Shown here: positions 10,225 through 22,100 of the stretch, one piece after another
Layout of the letters: every line of letters starts with the position of its first letter
Numbering within the stretch: the first letter of the stretch is position 1
Source: Megaleporinus macrocephalus
Taxonomy: Eukaryota > Chordata > Actinopteri > Characiformes > Anostomidae
DNA length: 64,000 bases
Assembly (NCBI GenBank): GCA_021613375.1
Contig: CM038725.1
Location: 38,736,115 to 38,800,114 of the forward strand
Direction of reading: 5' to 3'
The notes under the pieces: model-generated
The model's input: the letters and a program-made list of their open reading frames with translations, nothing else
Told to the model about the DNA's origin: nothing
The model's database searches: none
Translations under genes and position numbers: made by a program

Positions 10225-12305
10225 ACACACAGTAAAGTATTACCAGATCCAGTTACACTGTAAACACACACACAGTAAAGTATTACCAGATCCAGTTACA
10301 CTGTAAACACACACAGTAAAGTATTACCAGATCCAGTTACACTGTAAACACACACAGTAAAGTATTACCAGATCTAGTTACACTGTAAACACACACTGTA
10401 AAGTATAACTAGATCCAGATACCCTGTAAACACACACAGTAAAATATTACCAGATCCAGTTACACTGTAAACACACACAGTAAAGTATAACCAGATCCAG
10501 TTACACTGTAAACACACACAGTAAAGTATTACCAGATCCAGTTACACTGTAAACACACACAGTAAAGTATTACCAGATCCAGTTACACTGTAAACACACA
10601 CAGTAAAGTATAACCAGATCCAGTTACACTGTAAACACACACAGTAAAGTATAACTAGATCCAGTTACACTGTAAACACACACAGTAAAGTATAACCAGA
10701 TCCAGTTACACTGTAAACACACACAGTAAAGTATAACCAGATCCAGTTACACGGTAAACACACACAGTTAAATATTACCAGATCTAGTTAGACTGTAAAC
10801 ACACACAGTAAAGTATTACCAGATCTAGTTACACTGTAAACACGCACAGTAAAGTATAACCAGATCCGGTTACACTGTAAACACACAGTAAAGTATAACT
10901 AGATCCAGTTACACTGTAAACACACACAGTAAAGTATAACCAGATCCAGTTACACTGTAAACACACACAGTAAAGGATTACCAGATCCAGTTACATTGTA
11001 ATCACACACAGTAAAGGATTACCAGATCCAGTTACACTGTAAACACACACAGTAAAGTATTACCAGATCTAGTTACACTGTAAACACGCACAGTAAAGTA
11101 TAACCAGATCCGGTTACACTGTAAACACACAGTAAAGTATAACTAGATCCAGTTACACTGTAAACACACACAGTAAAGTATAACCAGATCCAGTTACACT
11201 GTAAACACACACAGTAAAGGATTACCAGATCCAGTTACACTGTAAACACACACAGTAAAGTATTACCAGATCCAGTTACATTGTAATCACACACAGTAAA
11301 GGATTACCAGATCCAGTTACACTGTAAACACACACAGTAAAGTATTACCAGATCCAGTTACACTGTAAACACACACAGTAAAGTATTACCAGATCTAGTT
11401 AGACTGTAAACACACACAGTAAAGTAGTACCAGATCCAGTTACACTGTAAACACACACAGTAAAATATTACCAGATCTAGTTAGACTGTAAACACACACA
11501 GTAAAGTATTACCAGATCCAGTTACACTGTAAACACACACAGTAAAGTATAACCAGATCCAGTTACACTGTAAACACACACAGTAAAGTATAACCAGATC
11601 TAGTTAGACTTTAAACACACACAGTAAAGTATTACCAGATCTAGTTACACTGTAAACACGCACAGTAAAGTATAACCAGATCCGGTTACACTGTAAACAC
11701 ACAGTAAAGTATTACCAGATCCAGTTAGACTGTAAACACACACAGTAAAGTATTAACAGGTCCGGTTACACTGTAAACACACAGTAAAGTATTACCAGAT
11801 CCAGTTAGACTGTAAACACACACAGTAAAGTATTACCAGATCCAGTTACATTGTAATCACACACAGTAAAGGATTACCAGATCCAGTTACAGTGTAAACA
11901 CACACAGTAAAGTATTACCAGATCCAGTTACACTGTAAACACACACAGTAAAGTATTACCAGATCCAGTTACACTGTAAACACACACAGTAAAGTATTAC
12001 CAGATCCAGTTACACTGTAAACACACACAGTAAAGTATTACCAGATCTAGTTAGACTGTAAACACACACAGTAAAGTATTACCAGATCCAGTTACACTGT
12101 AAACACACACAGTAAAGTATAACCAGATCCAGTTACACTGTAAACACACACAGTAAAGTATTACCAGATCCAGTTACACTGTAAACACCCACAGTAAAGT
12201 ATAACCAGATCCAGTTACACTGTAAACACACACAGTAAAATATTACCAGATCCAGTTACACTGTAAACACACACAGTAAAATATTACCAGATCCAGTTAG
12301 ACTGT
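10225..12305 (+). repeat. 41-bp minisatellite, left array (about 50 copies)
   Basis: Unit is CAGTAAAGTATTACCAGATC, then CAGTTACACTGTAAACACACA, repeated every 41 bp (39-bp variants where one CA is missing). It is the exact reverse complement of the array at 54487-57020. Higher-order blocks recur, such as the CACGCACAG/GATCCGGTT pair near 10843, 11087 and 11657. It begins immediately after the transposase relic and ends against the PYD-gene relic. Confidence 0.95.
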
Positions 12306-13400
12306 AATATACTAAGATTTTCAAATATAGTTACTAAGAAAACAAACTGCTTTACTGACTAGGCTTTACTAATACAGCAAATAAAATCATTAATATAGTA
12401 ACTATGAATAATGCAGTAACTGTGATGAACTAATACAGTGAGATTAACTAATACAGTAACTAACATAAACTAAGAACAAATAATTTTTGTAATACTTTAT
12501 GAATCAACAATGAATATTAAGTTCATTATATCAAGTTATCATCAAGTTATCATTGTTAATCAGATTAAGGGTCAAAAATGGTACATGGACTTCATTTGTG
12601 GTAATATGCAGGATTCAGGTGTGGAGCAGGAGTGGACCTGCCAAACTATAATAAACTGTAACTCCTGAAATCCGTACAGATTAGACTATTGGATTATTTA
12701 GTTTTCTAGCAATAAAACCTGAGGCTACAGATGATTTGGGAGGAAGGTAACAGGTTTTACTCTGTATATACAGACCTACAATGTACTGTAGTGCAAGTCT
12801 ACTTAGTGAATATGCAAAAACTTGGTGAGCTACAGGACAGTGAAGGTAACAGCATATTATTAACATGATAATGTCTCTTTAAGAAAATAGTGTCCAGTGA
12901 GTAGATGCTATACTGAGCATCAGTCAGATATAGAGAGCTAAGGGGTGACATCTGAACTCTACATGAGATTCTTGGATAACATCTTCAATCCAGACGTTTG
13001 CTCCAGAGCAATATGAAATGATAGTCTGTATAATAAACTGGTTATTTCACAGATGTAGTAGTCAACATATACCGTTAATAAGCTTTATTCATCTTTTTTA
13101 ATAAACAGTGATAAGCTCTTAACCATTGGTCAGTTTGTGACCTCAGACCTGTTCATGGCTTGATATTTTTGTGCACTGTACCAATTTTAACCTAGCAGTG
13201 AGAACAGAGCAGAACATATCAGTTTCTAGAAATACCACATTTCAACGTACATCAATATTGACTTATTATTAATACAATAATATTCAGTGTCTAAACAATT
13301 CACTGTAACTGTAATTAAATAATTATCTGTAACACTGTCTCAGCACTGATCCGCCCTTTTCTTATGCTGACATGGATATATTTGGGCTGTGGATGGTTAC
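12305..13400 (+). pseudogene. Decayed fragment of a PYD-galectin-type gene (PYD exon end plus intron)
   Basis: This stretch is collinear with intron 1 of the intact gene at 19.1-20.3 kb. TACTAAGAT/AATACAGTAACT repeats (12310-12490) are followed by AATGGTACATGGACTTCATTTG (12578), then a remnant of the PYD exon 3' end with its GTAACAGGTTTTACTCTGTA donor (12720-12770). The matching downstream intron follows: CATCAGTCAGATATAGAGAGC near 12920, TTGGTCAGTTTGTGACC near 13126 and ACCAATTTTAACCT near 13180. The PYD reading frame is destroyed. Orientation is +. Confidence 0.65.
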
Positions 13401-16400
13401 TGCACACTGAACCAGAGGAAGACAGGCTAACAGTAAACAATTGCTGGTACTCTTTATGAGCATTGGGGCCATTCATATCAAAATGATCGAATCAATTAAC
13501 TCATCAAGCTTCATTAATGCACTCAGACAAATCTTTGCCATTCGAGAGCCTGCTAAACAAATACATGCTGACTGTGATATAAACTTATTTGGGGCAAGAA
13601 GCTGAAGATTAACTGTGACCAAGAAGTCAAAAGAAATATGAACCATTCAAGATTCAGGGTGTAAGTCTTTAACCCCCCAAATTCATCCTATATGGGAGGG
13701 AGCTGGAAGCGTTCATGGCAGAGGTTTCGCTATTGTGAATGCTTGCCCACTGCTACATGTATCTTTAGATCCTGACACCTGTGACACTTCTTACCCAGGC
13801 CCACACAAACACACAGCTGAGGCTCCAGCTAATGCTAATGCCAATCGTTCACTGACAGTGTGCTCAACGGGCACAAACTTCACAATCACTCCACAAACTC
13901 TGCATAATGGCAACAAACACTAACTTTGGCACAGGCCCATGCGGTGACAGTGGCTAAAAGATTGTGTAAAAGTGACTAGGCATAGAAGCTCCGAACCATC
14001 ATGTCCATTGAAGCTGTGAGAAAAGTTTTCTGATGCCTGCAAAAGCTTGAGAGCATTGCGTTGCAGCTGTGAATAAAGTGAACATACTATAGCTTGCTAA
14101 GAAGAGTTAAAGGTGTATAAAGCATGCAGGAGTCCAAGCTGCCATAATAATCCTAGTAAATTTGTTTCCAATACAACTAGTTGCATTGCACACTGGTGGT
14201 GTGCAATAAACCACCATTTAACTACTTTAATTGGTTGTTGGGAGTTGTGTACCTGAAGTAGGGGAGCTCTTGGTGATGGCAGAGTAACCACTATAATTAT
14301 GGTGAGAGTCTCAAAACACCTGACAAGTGTGTAAAAGATCATTCACCAATTGCACACACATCACAAATGAGTTTCACTATTCACAAATAAATACGTCCCA
14401 GTCCGTGTCTCAGGCTCGCCATTTGAACATTTAGTTTTCCTTCACAGCAACCAGCTCAGCAGGACCTAAAGCCCCCCGGACTCTTTAGAGTGAAATGCGT
14501 CTCAGGTCACAATCTATGATAAAATAATATTAAAGGAGTCTGAGATGAATCAGAGCTGGTACCTCAGAGTATAATTGTGGCACATTTAAAATACATGCAG
14601 CGACAACCGAAATCTATAGTTTGTTACATTTTACTCTAGTTTACTTGTTCGTCATCTCTGTGGTCGACTTCAGGTCCTGCTGAGCTGTTTGCTGTGAAGG
14701 AAACTTGTCCATTATCATGGGCGGTTTGTTAATTAGGACGATTGGGCCACGGCCCTCAACTAGCTCTGTCTGTTCTGGACAGTTTCTCTAGCCGCCAAAT
14801 GTCATTGTCAAATCAGCGTTGAGATGTATTTCCTGCCCTTTCACCCCTTTTGAGTGATTTTAGTTTGACTGAAAATCACCCTTAATGCTCTGCTAGACTC
14901 TCATACTAATGTTCTTTTTAACTGTAGGTACTTACTTGCATGCCCCACCCATAACCTAGTGATGTGGTCAACATGGCTAGCATTCTCGCAACTCGGAGCA
15001 ACTCAATCGTTTCTTTACTGGCCACGCTTTCAATGGATAGAGAACCGGTCAGGAACAGGCCGGACTTTAATGAAAGGGTAACGAATCACTGCTGCTTTTA
15101 AAGATAGACGAGCACAAGTGAGTAGTGTAGTTGGTGATTGAACTGATGTGTAATTGTTAGTGTTGTGTTGTAGTTCTAGTGCCACCGTCAATGTTTATTC
15201 TAAACCCGCAACACCTAAAATAAAATGCTCTGTGATGAGGACAGAATTACACTTTTTATGAGTGTGAGAGATTCAGTTTATTTGATTGATGGTAAATCTG
15301 CCCTCACTCCATGCTCAGAGTTGTTTGGGAGCAAACTGAGAGATGCGATTTCTGTTGACCACAGTTAATTGTTCAGTCATTGTAGAGCATAAGTTTTATT
15401 CAAGATGATATTTACAGTCTACAAATACTATACAGTCTATAACGTAAAGAGAAATATTTATTTACATTAACAATGTTAAGCTAGCTGTTTTTCTTTTATT
15501 ATTTATCCATTGAAAAGGTCATCGTGGCTATCATCACAAAAATTGCTGCCCCTGGGATATTTGGCAGGAGACGGCCCTGTCCATCATTGATCCACAGAAA
15601 CTGAAATCGTGAGCGTAAATGAAGCGTCCGTTTCTCAGGGTGACGTGCGTGCATGCGAAGGGGAGTCGGATTCTGATAGGAATTCAGATTTCGGCACAAC
15701 ACCTGTTACCTGATGAAGTGGGCCAATCAGCTCAACTAAAGCAGTTTAACCAGTTTAAAAATAGCCAGTTTAGTTTATTACCCCCCAGACTCGCTGCTCC
15801 ATTTTCACATATGAATTATAATACAGCTACGAAAACCAAAAATTCAAATGGTTGGGACATATTGGTTTGTGAATATTGGAACCCATTTGTGATGTGTGTG
15901 CACACATCTATATGTTCTCCACACACAAGAAATATATGTGGCAGGTAGCAGATGAGTTTGAAAGCAGCAGCCCGCGTGTGGCCTACAGATGAACGGTATA
16001 GGCAGGACTTTTATTTTGACAGCAGAAATCGGGCTGATACTGGCTTCACACTTCTTCTCGCGTGACTAGATCAAAGTAGCGTTTGGTGTCGTGGCGGCAA
16101 ACATGAGTTCCGGTCAGGAGAGTTAGCTCATGGTGAGGCGATAGAGTGAAATGACGTCATGGTAGAGCTTTTATTGGTGTTTGAACGACTGGAGAAGACA
16201 ACAGGCACGTGATACTGGCTTATTTAACTTTGTCCTTTTGGTGTGAGTGTCTTTGTTACATGGTGGGTTGGAGTCTGGTCTCTCAGGTCAGGTTTTCTTT
16301 TTATTCATAACCATCATCTGAGAACCTACCAGGCTATTGGTAACAGTGCTGTTCCAGGCCTAGAGTTTAGGATAGGTGAGGAATTTTATAATGGATGATT

Positions 16401-18390
16401 TTCATGGTAATGTGATAAAGTAGGTACTTCCTGGAAATATGTGTGAAAATATCAATTATTACTCTGTAACCTTTACTATTTACAGTATGTACCATTTTAC
16501 GGTGATTATGAGAAGTTGGTGTTAAGTACTGTAGTGTGCTATGTGAATGTTGTGCAATGCTACAACTTTAATAGTTAATAAATTGTTCATTAAGCCTCAA
16601 TGTTCTGTGTGCCTTATTAAAGTATGGTTGTTTGTTGGATTTTACAGTAGTAATCAGAAGGTAACCAGGGGTCACATATACTTAATATATTTATTTGGTG
16701 TAAAAGTAAAATAATTGTTCTAGATTTAAAAATTAAGTATATTTTCCACACACTTAATTATGTAAATTAAAGAATAATTAAACTTACTAAAAACCAAAGG
16801 TTTTCATCAGTATGACTGTTCACTGTATAAACATAATACCTTTCACAGAGTCTTGATATGTTGTGTTTGTGTTGATTAAGTAAGCACAATTGTTTTCTGA
16901 TTATGAATGACTGTGTTTACAATACACATTGTTTGGAATAACACAAGGCAACATATTGACCACACAATGGAATTTTTAGCAAGTTTGCATCTGAATGACA
17001 AAGATACACAGACATACACATAGTGGTATCTTCACATAAAGTCCGATGTGTAAAATGTGTGAAGAAGGCAGAATAGAAAAAAATGAATTACCTGTGAGTA
17101 ACTATGATTAATTTATCAATTCAACTAAATAACTGCACATACACTGATAACCATTCTCAGTGAAAACAGTTTAGCAGGCTGATACTGGACAACTGCTGAC
17201 CATCCAATGTACTGTTTTGAGGTTTCATACACAGCTGCCATTTATTTCTTGTTAACGTTTTTTATTTGTGCTTGGAATGACCACTTGTATTTGAATTTCA
17301 TGATAAAGGATAATGGTATCTCAGAAGATGTTTAAAGTCTTTATTTATTATCTCTGTTGAACAAAAGCTGATGTGTTTGTTTCTGAACGTGAATGGACAG
17401 TTTAATAAATGTATAGATGACCACATGAATAAAATGTCACTGCAGCTCTGTCCATATTCTTAAGCGTTTAGTACTTTTTTCCTTTTATAACTGTTTTCTT
17501 CTTAAACGTGTTAAGTTGGTTCACTTGTTCAATTTGACATTGTAAGAAACAGATGTAGTAATCTTAAATAAGGAAAAAGACACATTTATGACAATGCTTG
17601 ACTGTGTACAACTTATCTGACTAAAATATATAGCAGAAATATTCAGTTTAAACTGTAATAGAACACTTTCATGTAATTTACTGAACCAGTGAACATTCTA
17701 TTCTTGCAAACGATGTCCACAATTAAATGACATAAATTAAGTCAATTATTTTTTCAATTTTAAAACAAGTTCACAATTCTTTAAACTATAAGTGTGAAAA
17801 TGATATAGGAGCATTAAAGTTTCCCTTAATTACTGTCATCCAGCTCTCTGCCGCCCTCTTGTGGTGGCAGTGTGTCTGGCCAAAGGTTGGGTACCTGTTT
17901 TCTGCCTTACTCTCATATAAGCAGAACATGATGTAACTAACAATACACAAACTTGGACCTTACAGTAAAATTACATGTGTGTATTTTGCCTGTTTTTTGA
18001 TGGTGTGAAACACATATCAGTAATCGTCACTAACCTTTACACTGAGACACTGTACTGTATTGTAGCCTCTTTAGTCAAGACAAATTGTATTTTGTTTAAA
18101 TTGTTATCTGATGATGTAATCTGATATCACTTTCCCAGATGCAGTGGTGCAAATTGTGCTACAAAAACATACATTGTGCTCTGATAACTAGATATGTATA
18201 TCAAACCTCAAACTGCTGCTCTGAAACACTGCATACTTATAAAATCAATCTATAGTGGACTTGCACAGTACAGGTTTAAGCCGGTTTCCTCATGGGTGCT
18301 GTAGTCTGTAATAAACACAAGTGCTACTTTTTCATTTTGTGTGTGTGTTTATGCAGATGTTTCTGATGGGATGTTACATGCATATCATTA
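13400..18390. other. Five kb with no recognisable gene
   Basis: No ORF longer than about 109 codons, and none resembles a protein I know. A small ATG frame at 14973 (MASILATRSNSIVSLL, 43 codons) ends near a GTAACG that could be a donor, but I see no partner exon. AT-rich unique-looking sequence fills 16400-18390. A CCGCCCTCTTGTGG motif near 17850 resembles one near 51570 and is probably a short interspersed repeat. The best structural feature is the inverted repeat at 14439-14702. Confidence 0.5.
14435..14705. repeat. Imperfect inverted repeat of about 30 bp around a 200-bp loop
   Basis: The left arm (about 14436-14468) contains TTCCTTCACAGCAACCAGCT then CAGCAGGACCT. The right arm (about 14671-14702) is its complement with two or three mismatches (AGGTCCTGCTGAGCTGTTTG then CTGTGAAGGAAA). 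Between them is AT-rich sequence. This could be the termini of a small non-autonomous DNA transposon or an inverted duplication of one short sequence. No clear target-site duplication was found by eye. Confidence 0.55.
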
Positions 18391-18398
18391 CTGAGATC

Positions 18399-18470
18399 TA
18401 TATATTTCCTGTAAGTGTAGCTCATACAACACAACCGCTGCTGGTATCTGGAGCTCTGTACTACTGAAAG
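18399..18470 (+). promoter_or_regulatory. Putative TATA box and 5'UTR exon of the PYD-galectin gene
   Basis: TATATAT lies at 18399-18405. About 30 bp later a stretch without ATG ends at CTGAAAG|GTAGGA (exon end 18470). The coding exon at 18896 opens directly after a TCTAG acceptor with the ATG, so an upstream non-coding exon is required and this is the best nearby candidate. Inferred from spacing only. Confidence 0.4.
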
Positions 18471-18895
18471 GTAGGACACTGACCTTCATCATCATCTCTT
18501 TGAGGAAACTGGAATGAGGAATGTGTTGTTCCTGTTTATGCGTCTACAGGTTTATGAAAATATTCTTAGATACATTTTTTCTTTCTTTAAGCTGGAAATG
18601 TGTATATGTATAGAATTGTGTATAGAGTTTGTAAAGTAGTGTAGAACAGTGGACAGTGTTTGCTATCTTAAGAATAAATCAGTAAAATGGAAGTAGAATG
18701 TTCTGTGAAGGTATTAATCTGTTATTTGATTAAAGGAACACAACAGCTCCTGTATCTGTACAGAATAGTTCAGTTCCACTTTCTTCAGATCCCGATTTAA
18801 TTTGAAATGAACTGATTTTATTTGATTTATTCCTCTGTCCAGATAAAAGCTTATTACTGTAACACTAAAATGTTGTCTTCTCTTTTATTGTCTAG

Positions 18896-19175
18896 ATGGC
18901 AAATAACACCAAATGCCAGGAGATTCTCCTGAAAGTTCTTGAGGATGTGAAAGGTAATGAGCTGAACACTTTCCAGGAGCACCTGATCCAGGGGTTTATA
19001 GAGGGGTGTGCTCCCATACCAAAGGACCTGATAGAGGGCAAAACTCTGCAGGAGATGATCCACCAACTGATTAAGCTCTTTGGTAGATCTGCTACAACAA
19101 AGATCACCGAGGTAGCTCTCGTAAAGATGAACCAGACACAGCTGAGTCTACAGGTACAGGAGGTTCTGAAGAAAG
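18896..19175 (+). CDS. Exon encoding the N-terminal pyrin (PYD) death-fold domain
   Basis: One phase-1 exon encodes the whole domain, residues 1-93, as is common for fish PYD exons. Seen: helix-1 like [13 protein letters not shown], helix-2 like FQEHLIQGF, the PYD-typical PIPKDLIEG turn, [13 protein letters not shown], and a last helix [19 protein letters not shown]. The Leu/Phe core spacing and the conserved PIPK site fit PYD better than CARD, DED or death domain. Established: PYDs make homotypic contacts, for example with ASC. The exon ends AAAG|GTAACA and joins G|GA of the first CRD exon. Decayed copies of its 3' end lie at 12.7 kb (+), 52.9 kb (-) and 54.1 kb (-). Confidence 0.8.
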
Positions 19176-22100
19176 GTAACAGGTTTTACTCTGTATGTGC
19201 TGACCTACTGTTGTGCAAGTCTACCTAGTTCTTATAAGTAAAACGTATAATAACATCCAGAGAGCTGATGCTTTACTGAACATCAGTCAGACACAGAGAG
19301 CTAAGGAGGGACCTCTGAGCTCTAAATGAGATTATTGGATAACTTATTTACTCCAGATATTTTAGAGCAATTTGAAATCATAGTCTGTACAAAACACTGA
19401 TTAGTTCACAGACGTAATTCTATAATTAACAAATACATTTAATAAGTTTCAATAATCTTCTATAATAAGCAGTGATATGTACAATGACTCTGATAGTGTA
19501 GCTGTTCTGTTGGTGTATACTTAGCTTTAGTTATTTAGCTGTTCATCATTGGTCAGTTTCTGACCACAGAGCTGTTCATGGCTTGATATTTTTGGGCAGT
19601 GGACCAATTTTAACCTGAACCTATAAATTCTTAAGCAAGAACAGAACAAAACTGCCACTTTTCAGTGCATATCAATACTAACTCATTATTAATGCATTAA
19701 TGTTCAGTAACAAAACCATTTGCAATAACTGTGTGTGAACAAATCAGGAACTAGAACAGTAATTATTTATAACGACAAATGATTTTCTTTGTTACTAATG
19801 AACAAATATGGAATGGAGCTAATTGTCATGGCAGTAGTTAATATCACATAAAACACATTTATTAATTTACTAAGATTAACTAATACCTAAGATTAATATA
19901 GTAACTAAGATTAATATAGTTACTGAGATGAATTAATACAATTACTAAGAGTATCTAGTATAATACTCTTAAACTAAAAACTAATACAGTAACTGGGATT
20001 AAAATAGTTACTCAAATAAACTAATGTAGTGACTAAGACTAATATAGTGATTATGAATAAGTAATGTAGCAACTAAATTGAAATAATATAATGATTAAGA
20101 TTAATATAATGACTAAGATTAACTAACATAGTAACTCTAATACGTGGTTAGAGTATTTTTTGGTAAAAATAAGGGACAAAATGGTACATGGACTTCATTT
20201 GTAGTAACGTGCAGGAGTCAGGACTGCAATAACCTGCCAAACTGTAATGAACGTGTAAATCCTGGAATTACAGATTAGTAAAGATTAGACTAATGGATTA
20301 TTTAGTAATAGAGCTATACAGTAACCTCAATTCCTAAAAATAATGCATTAGACATTACTCACTAGAGACTTTAGACTAAATTATTATAATCAATAAACCT
20401 ACAGATGTGAGAAGCAGCTCGTCACCTATAAACAGTGAATTACAGTGTTTTATTTGCTGCTTCCAAACAGTGGTGTATATTATAGTTGGTGGATTTAAAT
20501 CTGCTGTGTTTATCTAAATTTACTACCGACACTAAAACCATCAACTACAGAAAGAAAAATCACTGACTGCCCAAAATATTAGTAATTAGTATTGCTTTAT
20601 TATTAGTGTATTAACAGTTAATACTTTAATACATCATCATTGGTAATTAACAGATAATATTTTGTTAATCCATCATCATTATGTATTAACAATTAATACT
20701 TCATTAATACTCCTTCACTGGTGTTTGAACAGTTAATACTTCATTAAAATGTCATTAGTAATTCACAGTTAGTACTTCCATTAGTAGTATATCATTAGTT
20801 TATTAATAGTACCTACTTCATACATACTTCATCATTAATAATTTAAAGTTAATACATTATTAATACTTCATTAGTGTATCAACAGTAAGTTATTAATATT
20901 TCACAATTAGTTTGATAACAGTTAATACTTATTAATATGTAATCATTAGCATGTTAACAGTTGATACTTCATTAATACTTATCATTAGTGTTTAAAACTC
21001 CAGCAGCACTGCTGTGTCTGTTCCACTTACACCAGCACAACACACGCTAGTACACCACCACCACCATGACAGCAACACTGCAGTGCTGAGAATGATCCAC
21101 CTCCCTAATAGTAGCTGCTCTGTGATGGTCCTGTGGGGGTCCTGACCATTGAAGAACAGGGTAACATGGTCTATATGGTCAGTGGAACGGATAAAATGGA
21201 CAGTGAGTGTAGATACTAGGATTTAGTGTTATAGCTGGTCTGTGTTTGTGGAACAATAGAACCACTGTTATTAAAAATTACATAGTTTTCAGTCCAAGTA
21301 CTTTTTACAGGGTCTCAGCACTTTTCACAGTACTCAGTATTTTTTACTGGGTCTTGGTAGAAGAACTCAACTCTCTTGTCTGATTTCTGTCTAGGAGGTT
21401 TGGTACCAAGAGTTCCTTATGTGGAGGTTCTGCCTGAAGGCATTAAGAACCAGACACCCTTCATCATCAATGGACAGCCCAAGCTAAACGCTGACACGTA
21501 AGAACAAAACGATATGAATAGAAAAATATATTTAAAACTAAAACTGACATGAAAATGTCTTCTTTTCCATTAGATTCCACATAAACTTCCAGAAAGGTGA
21601 TGATGTAGCCTTTCATTTCAACCCTCGCTTCAATGAGGATGGGCAGCAGGTGATCGTGAGGAACAGCAGGATTAACAGTGTTTGGCAAACTGAGGAACGA
21701 GAACTTCCTTTCTTCCCTTTCACACCTGGAAAACCTTTTGAGGTGAGTGTTGTGAACAGACACTCCGGCTCATGTTTTCACTCCATATGCAATGAGTCTG
21801 TTACTGAGGGCTCCAGCCTGTCTCAGTGACCATTACTAATACAGGTTTGTTTGAGAGCACAAAGATAAATTCATGTTGGTTACGAAATCCAAACAGAGTA
21901 GATGCTTGTGGATAGAAATAAATCAAATCCAAAGAGCATGGAAACCAAAAGGAAGGAGAAACCAACTGAAGGAAAATCCAAAAGCAATCCAGGGTCAAAA
22001 AGCAGGGCAAGACAAAGCCAAATCGAACCCGGAACTAATTAGTGCTAGCACTTCTGGGATGTTCTCCCGCCAATTCTCCTGGCACAGCACCCAGCACCCT

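Noticed and set aside
15499..15948. Overlapping ORFs on both strands (67 and 109 codons)
   Set aside because: No similarity recognised, no splice structure, and composition typical of non-coding sequence.
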